A stretch of 64,000 bases of DNA from Desulfitibacter alkalitolerans DSM 16504. Lineage in GTDB: Bacteria > Bacillota > DSM-16504 > Desulfitibacterales > Desulfitibacteraceae. This document shows, piece after piece, positions 52,529 through 60,814 of this stretch. Position 1 is the first letter of the stretch; each line of letters begins with the position of its first letter. The position numbers and the translations under genes are program-made. The stretch spans positions 1 through 64,000 of the forward strand of contig NZ_JHVU01000025.1 in NCBI RefSeq assembly GCF_000620305.1. Direction: 5' to 3'. The notes beneath the pieces are model-generated. The model searched no databases and had not been told where the DNA came from. It saw only the letters and a program-made list of their open reading frames with translations.

Positions 52529-54322
52529 ATGGGGGATGTAAAAGTTATTCAAGCAGATAGTAATCTGTTAAATAGAAGAAGAAAAAGTGCAAATATTGCA
52601 GAACAGATACGAGTTGCTCCATATTGCAGGGTAAGTACAGATTCTGAAGAACAGCTATTGAGTTATAATTCACAGGTTATGCACTATAAACAGTTGATAG
52701 AATCAAATCCGACCTGGGAACTTGTAGAAGTGTATGCAGATGAAGGAATAAGTGGAACACAAATAACTAAACGAATTGCTTTTCAAAAAATGATTAATGA
52801 TGCACTTGAAGGAAAAATAGATTTAATTATTACAAAGTCTATTTCGAGATTTGCAAGAAATACATTGGACACATTAAAGTATGTCAGGCTGTTGAAGGAA
52901 CATAATGTCGCAATTCTGTTCGAAAAAGAAAACATTAATACATTAACAATGAATGGCGAGATGCTGTTGGTAATATTAAGTTCATTAGCCCAGCAGGAGA
53001 GTGAGTCAATCTCTTCTAATGTAAAAATGGGTTTAAAGATGAAAATGAAACGTGGAGAAATGATTGGATTTCAAGGCTGTTTAGGATATGATTATAATCC
53101 TATTGATAAAACACTCGTTATCAATGAAGAAGAGGCTGAAACAGTACGTTACATATTCCGTAGATATGTTGAAGGGGCTGGAGCTTTCGTTATTGCAAAA
53201 GAGTTAACTAATATGAAATGTAAAACTAAAAAGGGAAATGAACGTTGGCATGAAAGTACCGTAAGGGGAATTATTAAAAACGAAAAATACAAAGGCGATT
53301 TATTAATGGGAAAAACTTTTACTGTAGATCCTATAACTCATAGAAGATTAGAGAATATGGGTGAAGAAGAAAAGTATTATGTTAGTAATCACCATGAACC
53401 GATAATATCAGAAGAACTGTTTGAGGAAGCACAGAAAATTTTAAGAAAAAGAAGTTCATGTTTTAATAATAAAGGCAGGACTGAAAAATATAGCAGGAAA
53501 CATGCTTTCAGTAGTATGATTGAATGCGGTTTTTGTGGCGGTACTGCTATTAGAAGAAAATGGCATAGTGGAACAAATCATGAAAATTATAACTGGCAAT
53601 GTAGTACAAGTATTAAACATGGAAGAAAAGCCTGTGCACACAGCAAAGGTGTTAAAGAAGAATATCTGCAAGAAGCATTTGTACAGGCATTTAATAGGAT
53701 TAATAAAGATAACCGGGATATGATTGAGGAATTCCTGACTAATATTGAAGAAGCTCTTGACACTAATGCTCACAAGAAAGACCTGGAAAAAATAAAGAAG
53801 GAAATATCATCAATAGAGAAGAAAGCAAAAAATCTAGTTGATTTAAGAATAAACGGAACAATTGATATAGATGATTATGAGGACAAATATCAGGAGCTAT
53901 CAGAAAAGTTAACAGAATTAAAAGAAGAGAAGATGAATGTAGAAATAACTCTTGATAATGAAAAATCAATGGAAAAGAGAATAAAAGCCTTCCGTAAAGT
54001 TTTCAATACACAAACTCCCCTTGAGAGATTTGCTAGAGAAATATTTGAGAGCTTAGTTGAAAAAGTTATATTGGGTGACATTGATGAAGATGGAAATAAG
54101 AATCCCTATGTTGTGATTTTTGTTCTTAAAACCGGGATAAAACTTGATGGGAATTGTAAAGGTGATAAAAAATCGGATGAGGGGTCAACAAACGAAAAAA
54201 CGTGTTCTTTATCATCAGACGACAGTAACAATTCGTATTCTTATACCACAAACCAGCCATGTGGAGTGCGTCACATTGATGTCAAGGGTTTAGAAATAAA
54301 GAACAGAAAAGCTTGTAAATAA
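52529..54322 (+). CDS. Large serine recombinase (element integrase)
   Basis: A 597-residue serine integrase. The resolvase domain has the catalytic Ser in PYCRVSTDSEEQ (~35), with YADEGISGT and SRFARNT further on. The recombinase domain (~170-290) contains TVRYIFRRYVEGAGAFVIAKEL, and a zinc-ribbon domain has CGFCGG, a lone Cys and CAHS. A coiled coil follows (~410-490). I chose ATG 52529, seven bases after AAAGGAG. The gene stands at the right end of the mobile module, and such enzymes integrate next to their own gene, so an att site is expected within or just after 54322. Confidence 0.88.
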   Translation: MGDVKVIQADSNLLNRRRKSANIAEQIRVAPYCRVSTDSEEQLLSYNSQVMHYKQLIESNPTWELVEVYADEGISGTQITKRIAFQKMINDALEGKIDLIITKSISRFARNTLDTLKYVRLLKEHNVAILFEKENINTLTMNGEMLLVILSSLAQQESESISSNVKMGLKMKMKRGEMIGFQGCLGYDYNPIDKTLVINEEEAETVRYIFRRYVEGAGAFVIAKELTNMKCKTKKGNERWHESTVRGIIKNEKYKGDLLMGKTFTVDPITHRRLENMGEEEKYYVSNHHEPIISEELFEEAQKILRKRSSCFNNKGRTEKYSRKHAFSSMIECGFCGGTAIRRKWHSGTNHENYNWQCSTSIKHGRKACAHSKGVKEEYLQEAFVQAFNRINKDNRDMIEEFLTNIEEALDTNAHKKDLEKIKKEISSIEKKAKNLVDLRINGTIDIDDYEDKYQELSEKLTELKEEKMNVEITLDNEKSMEKRIKAFRKVFNTQTPLERFAREIFESLVEKVILGDIDEDGNKNPYVVIFVLKTGIKLDGNCKGDKKSDEGSTNEKTCSLSSDDSNNSYSYTTNQPCGVRHIDVKGLEIKNRKACK

Positions 54323-54389
54323 AGGGTTTCCAGACATTTAGTTTTTCCCGAGGCCGATCTGCCGGATGTGGCAATGTCAGGAAACCCTT
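54322..54389. repeat. 17-bp imperfect inverted repeat at the recombinase stop codon
   Basis: AAGGGTTTCCAGACATT (54322-54338) and AATGTCAGGAAACCCTT (54373-54389) pair except for one base, with a 34-nt GC-rich loop. The first arm begins at the last base of the recombinase stop codon. It may be a terminator, an att-site component, or both. The second arm is followed by ATTTTGG. Confidence 0.6.
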
Positions 54390-54455
54390 ATTTTGGTTGC
54401 TTGAGGGAACATATCAACCGTCCAGAAAATTAATAGTTGAGTTACCAGATTAGAT

Positions 54456-54478
54456 AACCCCCTTTTTTACAGGGGGTT
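54456..54478. repeat. 7-bp GC-rich hairpin between convergent genes
   Basis: AACCCCC (54456-54462) and GGGGGTT (54472-54478) enclose a TTTTTTACA loop between the convergent recombinase and Res genes. There is no clear T-run on either side, so terminator activity is uncertain. Confidence 0.4.
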
Positions 54479-54502
54479 GAGGGTGCAGGATGGATGTATA
54501 AT

Positions 54503-57010
54503 TTAATCTTCTCGCTCAGCATCCGTATCAAAAATTCTATCAAGTTCCTCGTTTGATGTAATGCCACGAACTTTATTTCTAACAGCTACTTTTGCCATAT
54601 CAAGTCTATAGAAATGTTCACGACCGTCTAATCCTTTCTTTTGCCGGATAAGTTGAATTCTTCCAAATTTATCCCAATGTTTCTCTGCGAATTTTGCTAG
54701 GCCAACTGCCTTGGGATAATTGTCCTTACGGCTGGGGTCGTGTGGTTCTAGAATATCAAAAATGTAACCTTGTACATCAGCTCTCACTACCACTAAATCA
54801 GGAAACATAGAAGTGATAACACCGCCGACCTCATATGGGATTTCAAGTGACCACTTTTTACGATCAAGATTACGTAACCAGCAAACGGCACCGTTTTTTA
54901 GTTCTTCTTCAATAACTCCCTTTTCCCATGGGTTTAGTGATGCTTGGAATGTTCCATCCTCAGAACAATAGAGGTGTCGATCAATTTTTATACTGTTATC
55001 TGAAACTGAAAAATCGATTGAATCTGGCAATACCCAAGGAATAGCTATTGGTTGAGCGGAAGCATTTATTAATCTTTCATAGATGTTTTTTCGAGCCTCA
55101 TTTAATCTTGCAATAGAGCGTTTATTATTCTCATATAGACTAATAAATTTCTCTTCTGCAAAGGCGTTTATTCGCTCCATAGCAGCAGTATCACTTGTAA
55201 GCACAATGACTTCAATCTTTACTTCAATATGGTCTCGGGTACTGTGGCGAATCCAATACTCCTTATGTAAGCCTTCTCCCAATATCCTTCCAGCTTGTTC
55301 AAAATGTCGAGAAATGTCAAATTCGGTAACAGTCATGGTTTGTGTAGCTTCATCAAATGAATAAGCATTTTCTCCATAGTCAAATGTTAGCGTATTAAGA
55401 GCAAATCCAGTGATTGAAGCAACTCGACCATCAAAGTCACCACTTTCTTTTATGCGAGCAATTTCTTCGTCCATTTTTGATAAAACTGCATTTTTAACGG
55501 CTTTTTGTGCTTCCAAATCAATACCATCCATTGTTAATGCTCTAGAAAGCTGTATTAATAACTTAAGCGGTGCTTGCTTGCGGGATGAATCCAGGCGGTA
55601 TGTAATGAGCTTATCCATTGAATCAAACACATCAGAATAAGCGAGGTTGCGCCCGAGTGTTATAAGCTCTTTATTTGTACCAGTTTCAGTGGGCATAACC
55701 GATTCACTATCATGTAGAGCATTAACAACATTTTTTACTGTATCTTTATCAAAGTATGGAAGAAACAGACTTACATTATTAAGTTCAGCATCGGAGGCAA
55801 TTCTTCTTGCCAAAGGAGTGCGAATCATACGCCCCAAAAGCTGTGCTATGTAGGTATAGTCCTGCGCGCTACGAAATGACATCATTGTTTCAGCACGAGG
55901 ACAGTCCCAACCTGTGGAAAGGTTCATTTTGAAGAACACAACCTTCACATTTTCTTCGTCTTCGATTCTAGAAGCTTCAATTTGATGAATTTCAACGTCA
56001 CGCACTTTGATCGTACCATAATCATTAAAGGTATGTACCACTTCACCGGGCAATAACTTGCGTACCATTGCCTCTTCCAGCAAATCGATACAAATCCCTA
56101 AATCGGTACGGGTTATTTCTCGTTCATTACCATCTTCGACTTGGACGACAAGGATAGGGTTTACCATTTTCTCATTTTCACGTTCACAGTAAGCTTTCCA
56201 GTGAGCACATTTATTAAGCCAATTTTCGACTGCACCTTTGAACATTGTCATATCGGCACCAAGTTGGATATCTGGGTAATGAATAATGATTCTGTCCTTT
56301 AAAAGCCCCGATTCACGTACTTGTTCAGGTGGAACAATAACTTTTTGTACTGTCGAAGTAGTCCCAGCAATTAAGTTATCAAATCTCTGGGGTGTTGCGG
56401 TCACGCCGATAACTAAAGGCATAATACAAAGTCCGTCTTCTTCGCTACCTTTGATGAATTTTTGCATGATGGATTGTGCTTTATTTTCTGCTTGAGCAGA
56501 TGTATAAGTCCCTCTATGTGCTTCATCAATGACCACATAGAACTGTTTGGGAATGCGTTTAGCTGTATTTGTGAGTGTTTCCCAAATTGTATATTGCCTT
56601 GTATCGGACTTAGTTGTTAATAACTTGTCAGAACCGAGTTTTTGTGTGTTAATAAAATAAATACGTCCACCCTCCAAATACTCGGCATCAAAGTTTGAAT
56701 CTACAGTTACTAAGTCCCGTACACGAATTTTGTCTGATTTGCTTTCAATTTTTAATCGCGTTTGCTCGTTAAGTTCCGGCGAATCGGAAAGCCAAACAAA
56801 CACTGAATTCGGATCGCCGATATTATCTGAACCTCCATATAGGATTTCTTCAAAAAGTGCAGTCATAATTATAGTTTTTCCAGAACCCGTAGGTGCGGAA
56901 AACGATATTACCTGAGGGTCTTTTTCGCTCCACATTAAATGAGCTTTATTAATTTTCTCATGCAATTCTGCAAGAGCCGTTTCCTGAAATGGAAATAAAG
57001 TAACTCTCAT
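54503..57010 (-). CDS. Type III restriction endonuclease subunit (Res)
   Basis: An 835-residue helicase/nuclease. Walker A is SAPTGSGKT (~38-46), DEAH is VVIDEAHRG (~159-167), and motif VI is QLLGRMIRTPLARR (~385-400). The C-terminal nuclease region has FPDLVVVRADVQGYIFDILEPHDPS (~730-755), in which the usual Glu-x-Lys reads Glu-Pro-His. AGGAGGGATTCATAA precedes the start at 57010, directly after the end of the split mod gene. It needs an intact Mod for activity, and its partner is truncated by an insertion sequence, so restriction is probably impaired. Confidence 0.82.
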   Translation of the reverse strand: MRVTLFPFQETALAELHEKINKAHLMWSEKDPQVISFSAPTGSGKTIIMTALFEEILYGGSDNIGDPNSVFVWLSDSPELNEQTRLKIESKSDKIRVRDLVTVDSNFDAEYLEGGRIYFINTQKLGSDKLLTTKSDTRQYTIWETLTNTAKRIPKQFYVVIDEAHRGTYTSAQAENKAQSIMQKFIKGSEEDGLCIMPLVIGVTATPQRFDNLIAGTTSTVQKVIVPPEQVRESGLLKDRIIIHYPDIQLGADMTMFKGAVENWLNKCAHWKAYCERENEKMVNPILVVQVEDGNEREITRTDLGICIDLLEEAMVRKLLPGEVVHTFNDYGTIKVRDVEIHQIEASRIEDEENVKVVFFKMNLSTGWDCPRAETMMSFRSAQDYTYIAQLLGRMIRTPLARRIASDAELNNVSLFLPYFDKDTVKNVVNALHDSESVMPTETGTNKELITLGRNLAYSDVFDSMDKLITYRLDSSRKQAPLKLLIQLSRALTMDGIDLEAQKAVKNAVLSKMDEEIARIKESGDFDGRVASITGFALNTLTFDYGENAYSFDEATQTMTVTEFDISRHFEQAGRILGEGLHKEYWIRHSTRDHIEVKIEVIVLTSDTAAMERINAFAEEKFISLYENNKRSIARLNEARKNIYERLINASAQPIAIPWVLPDSIDFSVSDNSIKIDRHLYCSEDGTFQASLNPWEKGVIEEELKNGAVCWLRNLDRKKWSLEIPYEVGGVITSMFPDLVVVRADVQGYIFDILEPHDPSRKDNYPKAVGLAKFAEKHWDKFGRIQLIRQKKGLDGREHFYRLDMAKVAVRNKVRGITSNEELDRIFDTDAERED

Positions 57011-57238
57011 TTATGAATCCCTCCTACTTCCCAACACAAAGTTATCAATGTAATCTCGGTATAGTTGGTATGTATTTTTTATTTTTATGCCATCAGTCAT
57101 TTCGCGGAAAGCTTCCTCCGAGTTTGTTACAAAATATACCACTTTAATATTATTTACTTCTGAAATCTTTTTTGCAAACTCGGCATATTTTGCTTCATCA
57201 ACCAGAACTGCAAAGCCGTTTTGAGGAAGAATTAACAT
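57011..57238 (-). pseudogene. Severed C-terminal fragment of the type III Mod gene
   Basis: The 75 codons begin MLILPQNGFAVLVDEAKYAEF and end KNTYQLYRDYIDNFVLG, the typical C-terminal end of this methyltransferase family rather than an independent protein. No ribosome site precedes the first Met. The fragment lies directly beyond the left end of the IS3-family element. Joining it to the upstream part of Mod through the ACT duplication gives one continuous frame: ...DMWS, L, MLILPQ... . Confidence 0.8.
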
Positions 57239-57310
57239 TAGACTGTAGAGAGTTTGCCGGACACGCAGAAAGGATCTATAATAAAAGATAAGAAAGGGCG
57301 TGTTAAGGCA

Positions 57311-57595
57311 ATGAGTAAATTTACAGAAGAATATAAAAAAGATATAGTAAAGCTTGTTACAGAATTAGGTAAAAAGCCAGTAGATGTAGCCAAAGATATA
57401 GGAGTAAGTGCTACAGCAGTTAGAAGATGGGTCAAGCAATATAGTGAACATGGAGAAGACGCCTTTCCCGGCAAAGGAAATCTTCGGCCAGCTGATGCCG
57501 ATCAAAAAGCATTAGAAAAAAAGATTAAAGACTTAGAGGTTGAAAATGCAATATTAAAAAAAGCCATGGCCATCTTCAGCAGAGACGTGAAATAA
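57311..57595 (+). CDS. IS3-family transposase OrfA
   Basis: A 94-residue protein with an HTH_38-type domain (PVDVAKDIGVSATAVRRWVKQY, ~20-42) and a coiled leucine-rich end (KALEKKIKDLEVENAILKKAM). It binds the IS ends. Near its end, at 57556-57563, A-AAA-AAG provides a slippery heptamer for a -1 shift into orfB, producing the OrfAB transposase. I chose ATG 57311; the longer frame from 57254 begins inside the inverted repeat. Confidence 0.88.
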   Translation: MSKFTEEYKKDIVKLVTELGKKPVDVAKDIGVSATAVRRWVKQYSEHGEDAFPGKGNLRPADADQKALEKKIKDLEVENAILKKAMAIFSRDVK

Positions 57596-58470
57596 AGTAT
57601 TTAATAATAAAAGAACTTAGCTCCGAATTTCCCGTCAAGAAGATGTGCCAAATCTTAGAAATAGGTAGGAGCACATACTATGAGTGGCTTAATAGGCCTA
57701 TAAGTCATCGTGAATTAAACGACAGAGATCTGATTACTCACATAAAAGAAATATTTGATGAGTCAGATAGCACCTATGGTCACAGAAGAATAAAAAGACA
57801 ATTAAGAAAAAAAGGCATAAAAACAAGCAACCAGCGAGTAAGACGACTTATGAAGGAATATGGGTTAATTAGTGTTCTAAGATCTAGATACAAAGCTACT
57901 ACCAATTCAAATCACAACTATCCAGTAGCTCCTAACTTATTAAACAAAGATTTTAAAGCTGAAAAAATTAACCAAAAGTGGGTTGGAGATATTACCTTTA
58001 TAGCAACTCAAGAAGGCTGGCTCTACTTAGCTGCAATTGAAGACCTATACCACAAAAAAATAGTTGGTTGGGCATTAGATAGCAGAATGACAAAACAGCT
58101 AACAATTAGTGCACTAGAGATGGCAATAAAAAGAGAGAAGCCTCAAAAAGGACTTATATTTCATTCAGATCGCGGCTCACAGTATGCAGCCTATGATTAT
58201 CAGGACAAGCTTAGAGAAAATGGCATAAGACAAAGCATGAGTGCAAAAGGAGACTGCTATGATAATGCCTGTATGGAATCCTTTTTTGCCACATTAAAGA
58301 AAGACCTGGTTCATAGAAGGCGTTTTAAGACCCGAGAAGAAGCAAGATTAGCAATAATTAACTATATAGAGACTTGGTATAATTCAAAAAGGTCTCACAG
58401 CAGCTTAGACTACATGTCACCCATGGAATATGAAAGATATCACAGAGAGACCCAGTCACTAGTAGCTTAA
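57562..58470 (+). CDS. IS3-family transposase OrfB (DDE), expressed by -1 frameshift
   Basis: In the -1 frame relative to orfA, an uninterrupted stretch from the slippery site includes REIKYLIIKELSSEF before the internal ATG at 57643. The catalytic triad is complete: Asp in VGDITFIATQEGWLYLA, Asp in FHSDRGSQYAAYDY and Glu in CMESFFATLKKDLVHRR. The N-terminal HTH_21 region is HGHR-like (YGHRRIKRQLRKKGI). The gene looks intact, so the element may still be mobile. Confidence 0.88.
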   Translation, partial: SHGHLQQRREIKYLIIKELSSEFPVKKMCQILEIGRSTYYEWLNRPISHRELNDRDLITHIKEIFDESDSTYGHRRIKRQLRKKGIKTSNQRVRRLMKEYGLISVLRSRYKATTNSNHNYPVAPNLLNKDFKAEKINQKWVGDITFIATQEGWLYLAAIEDLYHKKIVGWALDSRMTKQLTISALEMAIKREKPQKGLIFHSDRGSQYAAYDYQDKLRENGIRQSMSAKGDCYDNACMESFFATLKKDLVHRRRFKTREEARLAIINYIETWYNSKRSHSSLDYMSPMEYERYHRETQSLVA

Positions 58471-58488
58471 AGAGCCACAGACATTGCA

Positions 58489-58586
58489 GGCAGTCAAGGG
58501 CCGGCTTTAGCCGGGCGAAGCTTTACCCTTTACTGCCACGAAGCCAATACCCTATTGTTAGGTGGTCTTGCAAAGCATGACCACCT
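58489..58586 (+). repeat. Two strong hairpins in the non-coding tail of the IS
   Basis: Hairpin 1 has outer arms GGCAGTCAAGGG (58489-58500) and CCCTTTACTGCC (58526-58537) with one mismatch and a nested CCGGCTTTAGCCGG stem. Hairpin 2 has perfect arms AGGTGGTC (58560-58567) and GACCACCT (58579-58586). The tail from 58471 to 58680 is GC-richer than the transposase genes and encodes no protein. It looks like a structured RNA or recoding/insulating region. Confidence 0.6.
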
Positions 58587-58691
58587 GCCTACCGGCGAGG
58601 GCGGGTGTGGGCAGAGCCCACAAAATAGATAAAAAGAGAAACAGAGCATTTGTATGAAATAAAGAGAAAAGGGAACTTTATGCGTGTCCAG

Positions 58692-60794
58692 CTAGGCCTG
58701 AGCACTCCACATATCTGGTTCTTCATCGCTGTTTATTTCTGGCCTCCGGCCGATAGCACCGGATTTTAGCCAAAGCAATGGTAATATTTCGCGGAATTGT
58801 TGACCTAGTGATACGCTGTTTTTATCTAAAAAACCTAGTTTAAAATACTCAACATTTGCAGGAAAACCATCGCTCATGGGACGTTTAACTTGCAATGTTA
58901 CATTCATTGGACCGAGCAAGTTTGATACCTGTGCTTTAATTTCCTTGAAAGTGGCAGCAGATTTTACCACTATATAAAAGTCTGTGATGTGGTCTTGATC
59001 TTCTAAAGCTTCCAGCCATTCATTAACAGCATTTACATCAAACAAGATAGTCGCCGAATGTTTATCCGAAACAATAAATTTACTATCTGCTTTGACTAAT
59101 GATTGTGGTAATTGCGACTTTCCATCCTTACCGCGTAGCAAAGAAACAAGCTGCTTTTTTGCATTAGTTGTTAGTTCCGTAGGATTATCAATAAAGCCAA
59201 GCTGATAGAATGAACGCTCTACCTCTTTTGATACTGTTTGGTTTGTGTAATACTCTCCTGATAGGATAGTGCCATCATCACGTTTTCCAAGGATACTATA
59301 TTTTATCCTAGGCCAAGTAACCGAGCGACATATACCATGTTTTTCCCATTCTGGGTCGCCAGGTTGATATCCTTGTTCGCGTAAAGCTTTTGATTCTGCG
59401 TCTGATACTTCGTTATTTGTTACTAAAATACAACGACGGTTACCATTATCCTCTACGTTTAGTAAATTTACCGCATGGAGCGTTGTTCCACTACCAGCAA
59501 AAAAGTCGACAATTAAAGCATTTTTCTTTCCTGATACAGCGAATAACAATGCATCATGGACAGCATAGAGTGATTTTGGGTAAGAAAAACCGCCACCAAT
59601 TATGGTTTTAAGCATATCTGTACCATGGGCTTCTGCATTATATAAAGGATCAGTCCAAACCGTTTTTGGAGGTTCGCTTTCTCTACGTAAAATAATTTCT
59701 ATTCGATTTCCTCTTTTTTCAATAAACATTCTATCTTTTACTGATTCTACGGTATCACGTCCATATCGCCATTTCTTTTCAATGCCATTCTTATCAATTG
59801 GCCAAACATAAATTGTACCATCTGCATTATATTCTACTTGAGCTGTAGGGTGTAACTCTTCATCGAGTAAATCACCAAAACCGATGATGTTATAGTTAGA
59901 GTCTAGAATTACTGGATAAAAACATGTTGCACCTTCGTAGCGACCTGAAGTGCTTCCCCAACGTCTTAAATTATATACATCTCCACCAGTATGTTGCTTG
60001 CGAAAAATAGTACTTTCTGATGAATATGAAAATATTGCATATTCATGAGTCACAGAAAATTTTTTGCCCTGAGTTCCGCCGGGATTATGCTGAATGGTTA
60101 TGCAGGTATGAGTTAGGTTTGGAAAAATTTCGTGAAGGAGAATCCATAGATGAGCATATTCATTGTCATCTATTGTAGTAATCAAAACACCATCATCAGC
60201 AAGTATTCTTTTTGCTATCTTTAAACGTTTCTGCATCATGGATAGCCATTTACTATGACGCCAATTATCAGTGGAATCAACATAATCATTATTATATTTC
60301 CAATCCCGAGCACCGGTATTGTATGGTGGATCTATATAAATGCAGTCTACTTTCTTTGGATATAAATATTCTAATAACTGGAGAGCGTGGTAATTATCTG
60401 CTTCAATAATAGTGTGCCATAAATTACTGTCAGGTGCATTCTCTACAGCAGCAATTGGCTGAAGCATGGGGAAAATAGGTTCTCCAAATTGAGCAACTGA
60501 AACCAACTCCGAAACTGGGATATTTCTAGTATCACCTGTTGTTTTGTTGCGGCAAAGGGCAATATCCTCTTCTATTTTTAACACCGTATACAAATCGTTA
60601 ATATGACCTGTTTTGAGTGCAACCGTCGAGCCACGTTTTACAGGAACATCATAAAGAGGAGTACATTCAGGAATGTGCTCTTCAAATACAAGACCAAATT
60701 TTTTATTTTTTGATAAGCGGGCAAATTCCTGTTCTAATCGATCACGCAAAGAAGTGTCAGGAATTTGACGCAGTAAATCATTGATTGCAGCCAT
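58692..60794 (-). CDS. Type III DNA methyltransferase (Mod), truncated at its 3' end by an IS
   Basis: A beta-class N6-adenine methyltransferase, 700 residues as it stands. The catalytic DPPYNTG motif comes first (~155, in CIYIDPPYNTGARDW), and the SAM motif FFAGSGTT follows (~430), the order found in type III Mod. The last three residues and stop (AQA-stop) come from the IS end. Without the insertion the protein would be ~773 residues and end in the fragment at 57011-57238. I prefer the start at 60794 with AGGAGG nine bases upstream; an ATG at 60803 abuts that site. The missing C-terminal ~76 residues may matter for contact with Res. Confidence 0.85.
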   Translation of the reverse strand: MAAINDLLRQIPDTSLRDRLEQEFARLSKNKKFGLVFEEHIPECTPLYDVPVKRGSTVALKTGHINDLYTVLKIEEDIALCRNKTTGDTRNIPVSELVSVAQFGEPIFPMLQPIAAVENAPDSNLWHTIIEADNYHALQLLEYLYPKKVDCIYIDPPYNTGARDWKYNNDYVDSTDNWRHSKWLSMMQKRLKIAKRILADDGVLITTIDDNEYAHLWILLHEIFPNLTHTCITIQHNPGGTQGKKFSVTHEYAIFSYSSESTIFRKQHTGGDVYNLRRWGSTSGRYEGATCFYPVILDSNYNIIGFGDLLDEELHPTAQVEYNADGTIYVWPIDKNGIEKKWRYGRDTVESVKDRMFIEKRGNRIEIILRRESEPPKTVWTDPLYNAEAHGTDMLKTIIGGGFSYPKSLYAVHDALLFAVSGKKNALIVDFFAGSGTTLHAVNLLNVEDNGNRRCILVTNNEVSDAESKALREQGYQPGDPEWEKHGICRSVTWPRIKYSILGKRDDGTILSGEYYTNQTVSKEVERSFYQLGFIDNPTELTTNAKKQLVSLLRGKDGKSQLPQSLVKADSKFIVSDKHSATILFDVNAVNEWLEALEDQDHITDFYIVVKSAATFKEIKAQVSNLLGPMNVTLQVKRPMSDGFPANVEYFKLGFLDKNSVSLGQQFREILPLLWLKSGAIGRRPEINSDEEPDMWSAQA

Positions 60795-60814
60795 ATTTTT
60801 CATCCTCCTAATAT

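Larger units (their letters stand above)
57245..58703 (+). mobile_element. IS3-family insertion sequence inside mod
   Basis: The element carries orfA and orfB with a -1 frameshift site, ending in related termini: starting at 57245 and the reverse complement of the region to 58703, the outer 23 bases match at about 15 positions, with GGACACGCA identical. A 3-bp ACT is present on both sides (57242-57244 and 58704-58706). Removing one copy with the element fuses the two halves of mod in frame. Exact ends could be off by one or two bases, since IS3 members usually begin TG. Confidence 0.8.

Noticed and set aside
54456-54478. AACCCCC/GGGGGTT hairpin as a bidirectional terminator
   Set aside because: There is no T-run after either arm, so terminator function is not supported.
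55083-56915. Plus-strand frames of 60-93 codons inside the Res gene
   Set aside because: They overlap the strong minus-strand coding frame and have no start signals; antisense shadows.
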